64,000 nt of DNA, taken from NCBI RefSeq assembly GCF_000011065.1, contig NC_004663.1, forward strand, positions 5,456,001-5,520,000. Reading direction: 5' to 3'. Under the pieces are notes generated by a model, which saw only the letters and a list, made by a program, of their open reading frames with translations, ran no database searches and was not told the DNA's origin. Of this stretch, positions 1 to 8,629 are shown one piece after another. This stretch comes from Bacteroides thetaiotaomicron VPI-5482. GTDB lineage: Bacteria > Bacteroidota > Bacteroidia > Bacteroidales > Bacteroidaceae. The stretch's first letter is position 1, and every line of letters starts with the position of its first letter. A program made the position numbers and the translations under genes.

Positions 1-441
1 TGTACCTACGGATTCTGTCATAGCGCCTTTACTTGTGGTAGTGAGTCTATCCTTAGCCGGAATGTGATTGTCCGCCGTTGTAAGGTAGATAGAGCACGTG
101 CTCTTCTAACTCTAAAGATGCGCTCGGATACACCGCAAAAATATGAGTATATTCTGGTAGAGGATATAACAGGGAATGTACAGAATTGTCTGAATATAGC
201 TCCTTGGACGCAGTTTTACGATTTGAAAGATCGTAAAGATACTCCCCTTTCTTATTCTAATAACATTACGATGCGTAATATAGACATTGATTGTAATGTA
301 TTCTTTAATGTTAAGAAGTCTGATCAATATAAGTTGTCTGATTTCTGTTTTGAGAATCTCACAGTGCGGGCTAAGAAAGGAAAAGTGGATCAGAGTGTAA
401 TAGATTCATTTACGATGAATAATGTGAAGATAAACCAATAA
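1..441 (+). CDS. GH28-family (polygalacturonase-like) protein, C-terminal part
   Basis: The open frame runs from base 1 without a start, so this is the 3' end of a longer gene cut by the window edge. The 146 visible residues have the repeating pattern of a right-handed parallel beta-helix (SILSRNVIVRRC, YILVEDITG, NITMRNIDIDCNVFF, FCFENLTVRAKKG), as in the last coils of GH28 pectinases. A GTG at base 64 could be taken for a start, but the frame continues upstream with the same coil pattern. The stop is followed after 9 bases by a deacetylase gene, so the two are probably co-transcribed. Family membership is inferred from fold pattern and context because the catalytic motifs lie outside the window. 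A non-catalytic beta-helix protein or another pectinase family is possible. Confidence 0.72.
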   Translation, partial: CTYGFCHSAFTCGSESILSRNVIVRRCKVDRARALLTLKMRSDTPQKYEYILVEDITGNVQNCLNIAPWTQFYDLKDRKDTPLSYSNNITMRNIDIDCNVFFNVKKSDQYKLSDFCFENLTVRAKKGKVDQSVIDSFTMNNVKINQ

Positions 442-450
442 AACGACAGA

Positions 451-1422
451 ATGATGAAGACATTTTCACTCTTTATCTTAAGTTTATTAATCAGTATTGG
501 CTATTTGTCGGGAGCAGACTGGAATGTGCAAATAGCCAGATATAAACAGGATAAAGCTTGTGCTATCAGCTATACTTTTGACGATGGCCTGGCAGAACAC
601 TATACACTTCTTGTTCCCCAACTGGAAAAGAGAGGTTTTCGGGGAACATTCTGGGTCTGTGGTTCTAATATAAATAAGGATAACGAGAACATTACCGACA
701 CTACAAGAATGACTTGGCCTCAACTTAAGGAAATGGCTGATAATGGGCATGAGATATCCAATCATGGCTGGGCGCATAAAAACTTCGCACGTTTTCCTAT
801 CGAAGAGATAAAAGAGGATATTTTTAAGAATGATAGTGCTATCTTTGCAAATACAGGTGTAATGCCCCGTACTTTCTGCTATCCCAATAATAATAAAAAA
901 GCGGAAGGACGGAGAATTGCCGTACAGAATCGTGTGGGGACGAGAACTCACCAGCGTTCGATTGGGAGTAAATCGACTCTGAAGGATTTGGAAAAATGGG
1001 TGAATACCTTGATTGAAACCAATGACTGGGGAGTAGGAATGACACATGGTTTAACCTATGGCTATGATGCTTTCCGCAATCCTCAACGTTTGTGGGATCA
1101 TCTGGATCAAGTAAAAGCGAGAGAGAATGAAATATGGGTAGGAACATTCCGTGAAGTGGTTTCTTATATCAAGGAAAGGGAGGAAACTAAACTGGAAGTT
1201 GTGAATAAAAAGAATACCTTGTTGATTACTCCGGAACTTAAGTTGGATCAGGAACTGTTCGTTGAACCGTTGACAATGGTGATTACCGGTAAGGAAATAA
1301 AGAAAGTGACTGTGAAACAAGGAAAAAGAAGATTGCCGGTACAGATCACTGACGATAAAGTTCTTTTCGATTTCGACCCGTATGGCGGTATGATTAAGGT
1401 GACACTGAAAATTCAAAAATAA
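451..1422 (+). CDS. Polysaccharide deacetylase (CE4/NodB-like), secreted
   Basis: A 323-residue protein with an N-terminal signal peptide (about residues 1-22) and a NodB-type domain. CE4 motifs are visible: TFDDG around residue 43 (metal/base aspartates), the metal pair in SNHGWAHKN (H-x3-H spacing), RTFCYPNNN, and a late MTHG. The enzyme should remove acetyl groups from a polysaccharide in the periplasm or at the surface. RG-I carries O-acetyl but not N-acetyl groups, so O-deacetylation is the likelier role here; that is inference. A beta-rich tail (about 240-323) follows. The protein is closely similar over its whole length to the C-terminal half of the fusion at 49045-50823. Start is at 451 or the adjacent ATG at 454. 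It sits 9 bases after the GH28-like gene and 27 before the next GH28. Confidence 0.85.
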   Translation: MMKTFSLFILSLLISIGYLSGADWNVQIARYKQDKACAISYTFDDGLAEHYTLLVPQLEKRGFRGTFWVCGSNINKDNENITDTTRMTWPQLKEMADNGHEISNHGWAHKNFARFPIEEIKEDIFKNDSAIFANTGVMPRTFCYPNNNKKAEGRRIAVQNRVGTRTHQRSIGSKSTLKDLEKWVNTLIETNDWGVGMTHGLTYGYDAFRNPQRLWDHLDQVKARENEIWVGTFREVVSYIKEREETKLEVVNKKNTLLITPELKLDQELFVEPLTMVITGKEIKKVTVKQGKRRLPVQITDDKVLFDFDPYGGMIKVTLKIQK

Positions 1423-1449
1423 AATTGATTGGACAAATTTTAATATGAG

Positions 1450-2835
1450 ATGATAATGAAACAGAACTTTTTAAAATGGATGGTATGTATGTGTTTCGGG
1501 CTATTGTCTGTTGCTACGGTAATGGCGGGCGGTAATTATAAAACTGTCAAAGTAAAAGCTCCTTTTCCGATGCAACCGATTAAAGTCTTTATTTATCCGG
1601 ACCGGGATTTTAAGATTACGGATTTTGGTGCTGTGCCGGGTGGAGAAGTTGATAATACCAAAGCGATCGCTGCTGCTATTGACGCATGTAATAAAGCGGG
1701 CGGTGGACGTGTGGTTGTTCCGGCAGGCATTTGGCTGACGGGACCCGTACACTTTAAAAGCAATATAAACCTCTGTTTAGAAGAAGATGCTGTATTGAGT
1801 TTTACAGATAATCCGGAAGACTATCTACCGGCGGTAATGACCTCATGGGAGGGATTGGAGTGCTATAATTACTCACCGCTACTGTATGCATTTGAATGTG
1901 AAAATGTGGCAATCAGCGGTAAAGGTACATTACAGCCGAAGATGGGAACATGGAAAGTATGGTTTAAACGTCCTGCACCCCATCTGCAAGCTTTGAAGGA
2001 ATTGTATACCAAAGCTTCGACCAATGTACCTGTTATAGAACGCCAGATGGCTATCGGTGAAAATCATTTGCGTCCGCATTTGATACATTTCAATCGCTGT
2101 AAGAATGTGATGCTGGATGGATTTAAAATACGTGAGAGTCCGTTTTGGACCATTCACCTCTATATGTGTGACGGAGGGATCGTCCGTAATTTGGATGTGC
2201 GGGCACATGGACACAATAATGATGGTATTGACTTTGAAATGAGTCGTAACTTTCTGGTCGAAGACTGTTCTTTTGACCAGGGAGACGATGCTGTTGTAAT
2301 CAAAGCCGGTCGTAATCAGGACGCATGGAGGTTGAATACACCTTGCGAGAATATAGTTATCCGTAACTGCCGGATATTGAAAGGACATACCTTACTGGGC
2401 ATCGGCAGTGAGATCTCCGGTGGTATACGGAATATCTATATGCATGACTGTACAGCACCCAATTCTGTGATGCGTCTTTTCTTTGTGAAGACAAATCATC
2501 GTAGGGGAGGATTTATTGAGAATATCTATATGAAAAATGTAGCATCCGGAACAGCCCAGCGGGTACTTGAAATAGATACGGAGGTGCTTTATCAGTGGAA
2601 GGACTTAGTCCCGACTTATGAAAAGCGAATCACTCGTATCGATGGCATCTATATGGATAAAGTAACTTGTGAATCGGCAGACGCTGTATATGAACTGAAA
2701 GGAAATGCTGAACTTCCTGTGAAAAATGTGCGGATAAAGGATGTAAAGGTCGGTTCGGTTAAGAAGTTTGTGAAGAAAGTAAGTAATGTTGAAAATGTGG
2801 TAGAAAAGAATGTAACTTATTCACAGAAAGATTAA
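1450..2835 (+). CDS. GH28 glycoside hydrolase (galacturonidase)
   Basis: A 461-residue secreted protein. A signal peptide (about residues 3-27, ending VMAGG) precedes a pectate-lyase-like beta-helix. GH28 catalytic signatures are present: NNDGID (about 256-261), the paired aspartates in QGDDAVVIKAG (about 277-281), GHTLLGIGSE (about 312) and the substrate-binding R-x3-K in RLFFVKTNHRRGG (about 341). GH28 enzymes hydrolyse alpha-linked galacturonic acid in homogalacturonan or RG-I by inversion. In this locus a role on RG-I oligosaccharides is likely, probably exo-acting, but the sequence does not decide this. ATG codons at 1450 and 1456 are both possible starts; the second gives the more typical MKQN signal peptide. 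The gene ends before a strong hairpin shared with the convergent GH2. Confidence 0.9.
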   Translation: MIMKQNFLKWMVCMCFGLLSVATVMAGGNYKTVKVKAPFPMQPIKVFIYPDRDFKITDFGAVPGGEVDNTKAIAAAIDACNKAGGGRVVVPAGIWLTGPVHFKSNINLCLEEDAVLSFTDNPEDYLPAVMTSWEGLECYNYSPLLYAFECENVAISGKGTLQPKMGTWKVWFKRPAPHLQALKELYTKASTNVPVIERQMAIGENHLRPHLIHFNRCKNVMLDGFKIRESPFWTIHLYMCDGGIVRNLDVRAHGHNNDGIDFEMSRNFLVEDCSFDQGDDAVVIKAGRNQDAWRLNTPCENIVIRNCRILKGHTLLGIGSEISGGIRNIYMHDCTAPNSVMRLFFVKTNHRRGGFIENIYMKNVASGTAQRVLEIDTEVLYQWKDLVPTYEKRITRIDGIYMDKVTCESADAVYELKGNAELPVKNVRIKDVKVGSVKKFVKKVSNVENVVEKNVTYSQKD

Positions 2836-2847
2836 AAGTAAATAGAG

Positions 2848-2930
2848 AATATAAATTCCCCGAATTAAGTTTCTTCATTAATTAGGTAATTTTTGAAACT
2901 TGATTCGGGGAATTTATATTACATTTTTTT
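2848..2930. terminator. Bidirectional terminator hairpin between convergent GH28 and GH2
   Basis: Arms at 2848-2873 and 2895-2920 (26 bases each) pair with one G-U and a 21-base loop. A T-rich run (2924-2930) follows on the + strand and an A-rich stretch precedes on the other side. It lies between two genes that end toward each other, so it probably stops both. Confidence 0.85.
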
Positions 2931-2959
2931 GTCAGCTATATATAGCGTACATTAATTGT

Positions 2960-5845
2960 TTACCGGAAGTCAAACATCAGATTCAGATGTAGCCCTTCAT
3001 CTCCCGATTTGATTCGGATATTTCCCGGTTGACTGTTAGGACCTTGTTGCTCGATCGGCTTGAACGAGCAGATAGCCGGAATATCGAGCAAGAATGAAAG
3101 ATCACCTTCAGGGAATGCAGGCATGGTATCTTTTATCCGTCCTGCCGGTTCTTCTGGAGTGAATACCCGGAAGAAAGTACCGTCATTACGCGAATAAACG
3201 GTAAATGAAGTCTTCTCGCCCTCCAGTGTAGCCCAATAGAGGTTGGCATGGTAGCCCTTGAACTCCGGATATATCAGATTCTCAAAACTTTCTCCGGTAA
3301 TGGTGTTGTTATAATCTTTGTGCCAGATACCGTAGTTCGTTCCTGGTATTCGGTTTTTCCATACCCTGTATGGCCCGCGTCCCATCCATTTCATACCCGA
3401 ACAGTTTTGTTCCGGATAAGAGAAGCTAAGTCCGAGATTGAAAACCTGTGCATCCATGAAAGCATCGTCGAAGCCACCGCCACCGGAACCGCGATTTAAT
3501 AAGATTGCATCCATATAGAGCAAACCTTCGTTTGTCAGACGCCAGACAATGGAATCTGCCGCACCTTTATATTTGGCACAATAAATGGCGCCGTCGGAGG
3601 AATGACGAGTATAGCTGAGCGAAGGTTCATATCGCATCTTCATACCTATTGCTACCGGACCATCTTTGAATGGAACCTCAGTCTCACCGGATTTAATGTG
3701 ACGGATCATACCGGTCGCCGCATCGAAGGTTATGCTGACTTTGCTGCTTTTTAGTTCGATGGCGTCAGACGTTTGTCGGGCTTCTGCTTTTTGAGGGGCA
3801 GGAGTGAGTGTCGTTTGCGCCAGGTTACGTTCAAAATATTGTTTTGCCAGATGAATCGGATAAGTCCAGTTACAGATACTTTTTCCTTCTCTATCAAAAG
3901 CCTCCAGTTCGAGCACATCCCCTTTCCGGAATGAATCGGGCAGTTCAAAACGGGCAGTGCCTGTTTCTCCCGGATTGATGGATGGAAGTTGGACTTTTCC
4001 TTCGGCAATCACCTTTCCTGCTTCTGCGTTTCCCTGGAGAGGAGTGCCGCATGATAAAACCTTATAAGTCATACGACAATCTTTCAGATTGGTAAAAGTA
4101 TATTCATTGGTCAGGAGGAAACGGCCGTCGAAGTGGTTAGTAATGAGAAGAGGTTTCAACTGGATAGGCGACCATTGTGCACGGATGGCATAATAGCTTC
4201 CTTCTTTCTCTCGACGTGGTCCTACTACTCCGTCGGGTGCATTGGACTTGTCAGAGTCGAGTATTCCTCCTTTATCACTGCGTTTGGGAGCCTCATCGCA
4301 ATATACCCAGATGAACCCTCCTGCAAACAAGGGATTGGTACACCAGCGATCCCAAAAGTCGCGCAGGCCGGCTCCTCCTCCCTGATCGTACATGGCGTGC
4401 ATAAATTCGGTCGGCATGAATACTTTATAACCATTGGTGAAACGTGCTACGCCTGTCAGATAAGTAGGATAATGATGTGTATCCAAGTCGTTAAAGTCAG
4501 CCCAGGGGTGTACCATGTGGCGTTTCTGTAATCTGTCATATTGGGCAAATAAAGGATCGGTTTGCGTATTCCAGCCGCCTTCGTTTCCGTTACTCCAAAG
4601 AATGATGCAGGGGTGGTTAACGTCTCGTTCAATCATCTCCTTTACGAGTTTTGCTCCGACTCTGGAGTCGTAACCGTTTTGCCAGCCTGCCAGTTCATCC
4701 ATGTAGACAAGTCCCAGTGAGTCGCACATATCAAGAAAATGTTCATCGGGCGGGTAGTGCGAACGTACAGCATTCATATTCATTTCTTTGATGAGCAGGG
4801 CATCCATTCGGCTTAATGCAGCACTGGTGGTACGCCCTCCGTCTACAGAAAATGAGTGGCGATTGATTCCTTTGACCACTAGTTTGGTACCGTTCAAATA
4901 TACGCCGTCCTGGGGAAAGAACTCTACGGTACGGAAACCAATGCGTGTTTCTCTGGTTTGTACGATTTTACCTTCGGGATTCTTTAATTCCAATTTGGCT
5001 ACATACAGATTGGGATTCTCTGTAGACCAGGGAATGATGCTTGCCCATTCACCGCTAATCATCTGCTCCTTATCGGAGTTACTGATTGAATGAGTGATTG
5101 TTGTTTGTCCGTTGGAGGTATATACGGTTTTCCCGTCTTTTAATGAACGGACAGATACGATGATTTCATGTCCTTTGGCATCTCCTGCCATATCTACGGC
5201 GGCCTGTAATTTTCCTTGATGATCAGCATTTAGTACGAAATGTTCCATGTGTATCTGTGGCAGAACTTCCAACCATACAGGACGGTATATACCGCCAAAC
5301 AACCACCAGTCAGCTTTCCGTTCGGCGGCATTGATCGATCTGTTGGCTGATTCTTTGGCAACTTTCACTTCAAGCTGATTCTTTTTACCAAGATTGAGTA
5401 ATTCGGTAATATCATAATTGAAGCGATAGAAGCCTCCTTGATGCATCTCACCTGCCGGCTTGCCGTTTATCATGATTTCTGCATCAGTCATCACTCCGTC
5501 AAAGAATATCTTTACCCGTTGCCCTGCCCATGATTTGGGGGCGTCGAATTTATAGCGGTAAGTTCCGGTTTCATCACTGGGGTGTTGTCCTTTTATGGTA
5601 TACCATCTACCGTATGTATATTCTCCGAATCCCTGTAGTTCCCAGTTACAGGGAACTTCGATCTTTTTCCATTTGCCACTATTCTGTCCCGCAGAACAGA
5701 AAAAATCCCAGGTCTTGGTGTTGTCAATGCCTGTTCCCGAAAGATAAATGCGTTCGGGATGGGGAGCTTGTGCTTGTATGGTAGCCCCATTCCACATAGC
5801 TGTGAAAATCAGAGATGTCAGTAAGCATCTAAATTTCTTGTTCAT
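2960..5845 (-). CDS. GH2 beta-galactosidase-like glycoside hydrolase
   Basis: A 961-residue LacZ-type enzyme with a signal peptide (about 1-26). Order of domains: N-terminal sugar-binding jelly roll (about 40-200), Ig-like domain, TIM barrel (about 310-590), then Ig-like and Bgal_small_N-type domains to the C-terminus. The acid/base glutamate is visible in ILWSNGNEGGW (about 418) and the nucleophile in PTEFMHAMYD (about 478); ICNWTYPIHL and GMKWMGRGPYRVWKNR are typical of LacZ C-terminal domains. Likely role: removal of beta-galactosyl residues from RG-I side chains, probably in the periplasm. It starts 24 bases after the GH27 stop on the same strand, so GH27 and GH2 form one transcript. Beta-galactosidase specificity is inferred from family resemblance. 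Confidence 0.88.
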   Translation of the reverse strand: MNKKFRCLLTSLIFTAMWNGATIQAQAPHPERIYLSGTGIDNTKTWDFFCSAGQNSGKWKKIEVPCNWELQGFGEYTYGRWYTIKGQHPSDETGTYRYKFDAPKSWAGQRVKIFFDGVMTDAEIMINGKPAGEMHQGGFYRFNYDITELLNLGKKNQLEVKVAKESANRSINAAERKADWWLFGGIYRPVWLEVLPQIHMEHFVLNADHQGKLQAAVDMAGDAKGHEIIVSVRSLKDGKTVYTSNGQTTITHSISNSDKEQMISGEWASIIPWSTENPNLYVAKLELKNPEGKIVQTRETRIGFRTVEFFPQDGVYLNGTKLVVKGINRHSFSVDGGRTTSAALSRMDALLIKEMNMNAVRSHYPPDEHFLDMCDSLGLVYMDELAGWQNGYDSRVGAKLVKEMIERDVNHPCIILWSNGNEGGWNTQTDPLFAQYDRLQKRHMVHPWADFNDLDTHHYPTYLTGVARFTNGYKVFMPTEFMHAMYDQGGGAGLRDFWDRWCTNPLFAGGFIWVYCDEAPKRSDKGGILDSDKSNAPDGVVGPRREKEGSYYAIRAQWSPIQLKPLLITNHFDGRFLLTNEYTFTNLKDCRMTYKVLSCGTPLQGNAEAGKVIAEGKVQLPSINPGETGTARFELPDSFRKGDVLELEAFDREGKSICNWTYPIHLAKQYFERNLAQTTLTPAPQKAEARQTSDAIELKSSKVSITFDAATGMIRHIKSGETEVPFKDGPVAIGMKMRYEPSLSYTRHSSDGAIYCAKYKGAADSIVWRLTNEGLLYMDAILLNRGSGGGGFDDAFMDAQVFNLGLSFSYPEQNCSGMKWMGRGPYRVWKNRIPGTNYGIWHKDYNNTITGESFENLIYPEFKGYHANLYWATLEGEKTSFTVYSRNDGTFFRVFTPEEPAGRIKDTMPAFPEGDLSFLLDIPAICSFKPIEQQGPNSQPGNIRIKSGDEGLHLNLMFDFR

Positions 5846-5869
5846 TCTATAATTGATATTATGAGGAAT

Positions 5870-7453
5870 TTATTGTCTGGATACTGTAAAACGGTCGATG
5901 TCCGGTGCCCATCCGAAGTTATTTCCCATTCGCACCGTATTGTAACCTTGTTTTAAGCTGACAGGGATCGTCACAGATTTCACTTCATTGTTGCTGTTCA
6001 AATCTTTAAGGACCGTTTTCGTCCCATTGACAGAAACTTCCAGTTTGCGGTTTTTGTCGCAAGAGTAGAAAATAGTCATTTCATAGTTACCTCCCTTTTC
6101 GCTGTATACTTCGCTCCATTCGGCAAAGTTCTCTTCCCGACCACCGAGTCGGGATATTTTCATTCTGCCGGAACAATCGGAGGCAGGTACATAAACAATT
6201 GGTTTGGATTTCTTTCCCAGATCGTCGTAGCAGGGAAGATATGCCCATTCAGCCTCATAAGATACGGGTTCCAGTCGTTTTTCAGCTTCCATTTTGCATA
6301 TCATTACGCTGTGTGGCTGAACAGTCTGCCGTATTTCTTCTTTCATTTTTCCAAGATCCTTCTGTTTGATTAAGTCTCGTACTTTTACGTTACCACCCAG
6401 TTCAAGGGTTTCAAAAGGAACGATAAAGTCACATGGCTGGTCGGAAGGGTTATACAATGCTACCGCTCTTGTCAGTCCGCGTTTCCGTTCGATGTCCTTT
6501 ACCAGTACATAGCTTTCATTTTCATGTTGAACGACGTGTGCCTGAAGTCCTAATACATCCTGATTCAGTGCGATCAGTTCTTTGTTTTTCAGTAGCTTCA
6601 ATGAGAAGTCGGGAATCGTATTCATGTCACATCCGATCAGCAGGGGAGAACTCATGATGCACCACATTCCAAAATGGACTTCTTCTTCGTTGGGTTTCAG
6701 TCCACGCCCGATTTCTAGCATATCCATATCGTTGTAATGTCCGTCGGTAGCATAGGCGGAAAGATATAAGTTCTTTTCTATAATACCTTTTACTGAATTC
6801 CATCTGGGACGGATATCAGGACTGATACGCCAGGAACGTGCCAGTCGTTTTGCCCAGGTGCCGGGAAAAGCCCATCGGCAGATATTGATAGATACATCCG
6901 TTCTTCCTGTATTGGCAATAGCCTGGCAAATCGTGCTGTAGCGCTTTTCTTCATCCAGCCCCAGTTCGCGTCCGCCACAATAATCGATCTTGATAAAATC
7001 ATAGTTCCATTCTTTAAGATATAAATCCATATCCTGCTGTTCATGGCCGTATAGTCCGGAGCCCACTCCGTTTGCGTCGTTGTCGTAGATAGAGCCGCAG
7101 GTGTTGTCTCCTGCATCCGAGTAAATTCCGGCTTTTAATCCCAGCGAATGGATATAGTCTGAAACCACTTTCATTCCGTTGGGAAAACGGTCGGGATGCG
7201 GATGCATTTTCCCCGTTTCGTCCCGATGCCCGAAGAAGCCGTCATCTATATTGATATAGTTGTAGCCTGCCTCTTTCAGTCCGTGTTTGATTAATGCGTC
7301 AGCTTGCTGTTTTATCAACTCTTCACTGATATTTACATGATAGGTGTTCCATGAACTCCATCCCATAATAGGACGGTCGATGTCTTTCTGGGCAAAAGTA
7401 TTTGCCATAAACATGGTAGATAAAATGCCCCAGGCAATCAGATGTTTTTTCAT
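5870..7453 (-). CDS. GH27 alpha-galactosidase-like glycoside hydrolase
   Basis: A 527-residue protein from an ATG at 7453 that opens a good signal peptide (MKKHLIAWGILSTMF, ending TFAQ). The frame is open further upstream, but that stretch is not protein-like and contains the promoter. Clan D features: GWSSWNTY near the start, NIDDGFFG, the nucleophile in DFIKIDYCGG (about 156) and the acid/base aspartate in WRISPDIR (about 212). After the barrel comes a beta-sandwich and a C-terminal CBM35/CBM6-like module (about 395-527: YEAEWAYL, GYNTVRMGNNFGWAPDIDRF). GH27 enzymes cleave terminal alpha-galactose, or alpha-N-acetylgalactosamine or beta-L-arabinopyranose in some members. First gene of a two-gene minus-strand unit with GH2. 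Confidence 0.88.
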   Translation of the reverse strand: MKKHLIAWGILSTMFMANTFAQKDIDRPIMGWSSWNTYHVNISEELIKQQADALIKHGLKEAGYNYINIDDGFFGHRDETGKMHPHPDRFPNGMKVVSDYIHSLGLKAGIYSDAGDNTCGSIYDNDANGVGSGLYGHEQQDMDLYLKEWNYDFIKIDYCGGRELGLDEEKRYSTICQAIANTGRTDVSINICRWAFPGTWAKRLARSWRISPDIRPRWNSVKGIIEKNLYLSAYATDGHYNDMDMLEIGRGLKPNEEEVHFGMWCIMSSPLLIGCDMNTIPDFSLKLLKNKELIALNQDVLGLQAHVVQHENESYVLVKDIERKRGLTRAVALYNPSDQPCDFIVPFETLELGGNVKVRDLIKQKDLGKMKEEIRQTVQPHSVMICKMEAEKRLEPVSYEAEWAYLPCYDDLGKKSKPIVYVPASDCSGRMKISRLGGREENFAEWSEVYSEKGGNYEMTIFYSCDKNRKLEVSVNGTKTVLKDLNSNNEVKSVTIPVSLKQGYNTVRMGNNFGWAPDIDRFTVSRQ

Positions 7454-7492
7454 ACGTTTGTAGTCTTTTGTAGAAATGGATAACTTTCTTGG

Positions 7493-7523
7493 CAAAGATA
7501 TGCAAAGTCGTAACTTGCTCCAA
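7493..7523 (-). promoter_or_regulatory. Promoter of the GH27-GH2 operon
   Basis: On the minus strand TATCTTTG (7500-7493) fits the Bacteroides -7 box TAnnTTTG, and TTG (7523-7521) sits exactly 20 bases upstream as the -33 box. The predicted transcript would start near 7486, about 30 bases before the GH27 ATG. This also rules out the longer upstream reading frame as coding. Confidence 0.75.
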
Positions 7524-7606
7524 TGGCAAATAAGTATAGAAAGATGGAAAATCGTCCGTTTCTTGGAGAATTGGGGCGTAAAAAACCGGATTAAAGCATG
7601 AAAAGT

Positions 7607-7637
7607 GTATGAATTTAAAGGAAAACGTATGAATTTA
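7607..7637. repeat. Perfect 11-bp direct repeat, 20-bp period, upstream of SGNH esterase
   Basis: GTATGAATTTA occurs at 7607-7617 and 7627-7637. The 20-bp phase places both copies on the same DNA face, as expected for tandem half-sites of an AraC-family regulator. It lies 26 bases upstream of the -7 box at 7663, so it is a candidate HTCS operator. The regulatory role is inference. Confidence 0.5.
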
Positions 7638-7662
7638 CATGTACTGACATTACAACTGCCCT

Positions 7663-7670
7663 TATCTTTG
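7663..7670 (+). promoter_or_regulatory. Promoter -7 box for SGNH esterase
   Basis: TATCTTTG fits the TAnnTTTG consensus and lies 27 bases before the ATG at 7697. No good -33 TTG is seen 20 bases upstream, which suits an activator-dependent promoter. Confidence 0.5.
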
Positions 7671-7696
7671 CTAGCAAATGAAAAATACATAAAGTG

Positions 7697-8389
7697 ATGA
7701 CACATTTAAAAATCTTTTTATTGTTAATCGTTTGTGCGTTGTCCGTTTTGGATGGGAAAGCACAGACTGGTATAGCGCTTACTGACGAACTTAACGGCAA
7801 GCGGATCGGAGTAATAGGTGACAGCTATGTGAGAAATCATAAAGAGCCGTTTGAGAACACATGGCATTATAAGTTTGCAAAGAAGCACGGTATGGAGTAT
7901 TTTAATTATGGAAAGAATGGGAATAGCATAGCTTATTCCAGCCCGCGATGGGGAAAAGCGATGTATCTGCGATATGCGGAGATGGCGGATAGCCTCGATT
8001 ATGTCATTGTCATTGGCGGACATAATGATGCATTTAAACTGGATTCTATCGGAGGTATTGATAACTTCAAGGATAAAATGGAAATTCTGTGCAAAGGCTT
8101 AGTCGAGAAATATCCGACAGCGAAAATCTTTTTCTTTACCCGCTGGAACTGCAAGAACTTTAAAGGAAGTGACTCGGAAAAAGTAGTGGATGCAATGATT
8201 GAAGTCTGCGGCAATTATAGTATTCCTATTTTTGATTGCGCAAGAAAAGGAAGCATCTATGCCGATAATGATACTTTCAGAAGAATCTATTTCCAGAAAA
8301 GCAAGAATAATACTGATACAGCGCATCTGAACAGTAAAGGACATGACCGTTTTCTAAAAGTTGCCGAGAGTTTTCTGCTGCAATATTAG
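7697..8389 (+). CDS. SGNH/GDSL-family esterase (putative pectin acetylesterase)
   Basis: A 230-residue secreted protein with a signal peptide (about 1-23). SGNH blocks are clear: block I IGVIGDSYVR with the nucleophilic serine, block II glycine in YGKNGNSIAYS, block III GGHND, and block V DTAHLNSKGHDRF carrying the catalytic Asp and His. The family hydrolyses ester bonds; within an RG-I locus removal of O-acetyl groups from galacturonic acid or rhamnose is the natural guess. The frame extends one codon upstream to a GTG, but the ATG at 7697 is preferred. It is first in a plus-strand group with the beta-propeller protein and GH35, although the 240-base gap to the next gene holds its own promoter candidate. 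Confidence 0.82.
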   Translation: MTHLKIFLLLIVCALSVLDGKAQTGIALTDELNGKRIGVIGDSYVRNHKEPFENTWHYKFAKKHGMEYFNYGKNGNSIAYSSPRWGKAMYLRYAEMADSLDYVIVIGGHNDAFKLDSIGGIDNFKDKMEILCKGLVEKYPTAKIFFFTRWNCKNFKGSDSEKVVDAMIEVCGNYSIPIFDCARKGSIYADNDTFRRIYFQKSKNNTDTAHLNSKGHDRFLKVAESFLLQY

Positions 8390-8563
8390 TTTGGAAGAAA
8401 ATAGTGTTATTTACTATGATGAATAAAAGAGTATTTTGCATTCAGTTGTTGGTATCAACCGTTTGGTTGGGCTATTAGGACTCTGGGAATGTTCGTATTA
8501 TTTACGTAAAGCATTACGTGCCTTTTTCCCTGTTTGTTATCATTCACTAATGAGGGATTGATT

Positions 8564-8571
8564 TACTTTTG
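8564..8571 (+). promoter_or_regulatory. Candidate promoter -7 box before the beta-propeller gene
   Basis: TACTTTTG fits TAnnTTTG and lies 58 bases before the ATG at 8630. No clear -33 TTG is seen at 20 bases. The remaining 8390-8560 interval shows no gene. Confidence 0.45.
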
Positions 8572-8629
8572 TCGTAATACTAATAGTATTAATCAAACGA
8601 ACTATCAAACTAACTAACAGAAGAAAAAC

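Noticed and set aside
64..441. Complete short gene starting at GTG 64
   Set aside because: The frame is open from base 1 with the same beta-helix pattern, so this is the end of a larger gene, not a short one.
7454..7705. N-terminal extension of the GH27 protein
   Set aside because: The extra 84 residues lack protein-like character and the stretch holds a good minus-strand promoter; the ATG at 7453 opens a signal peptide.
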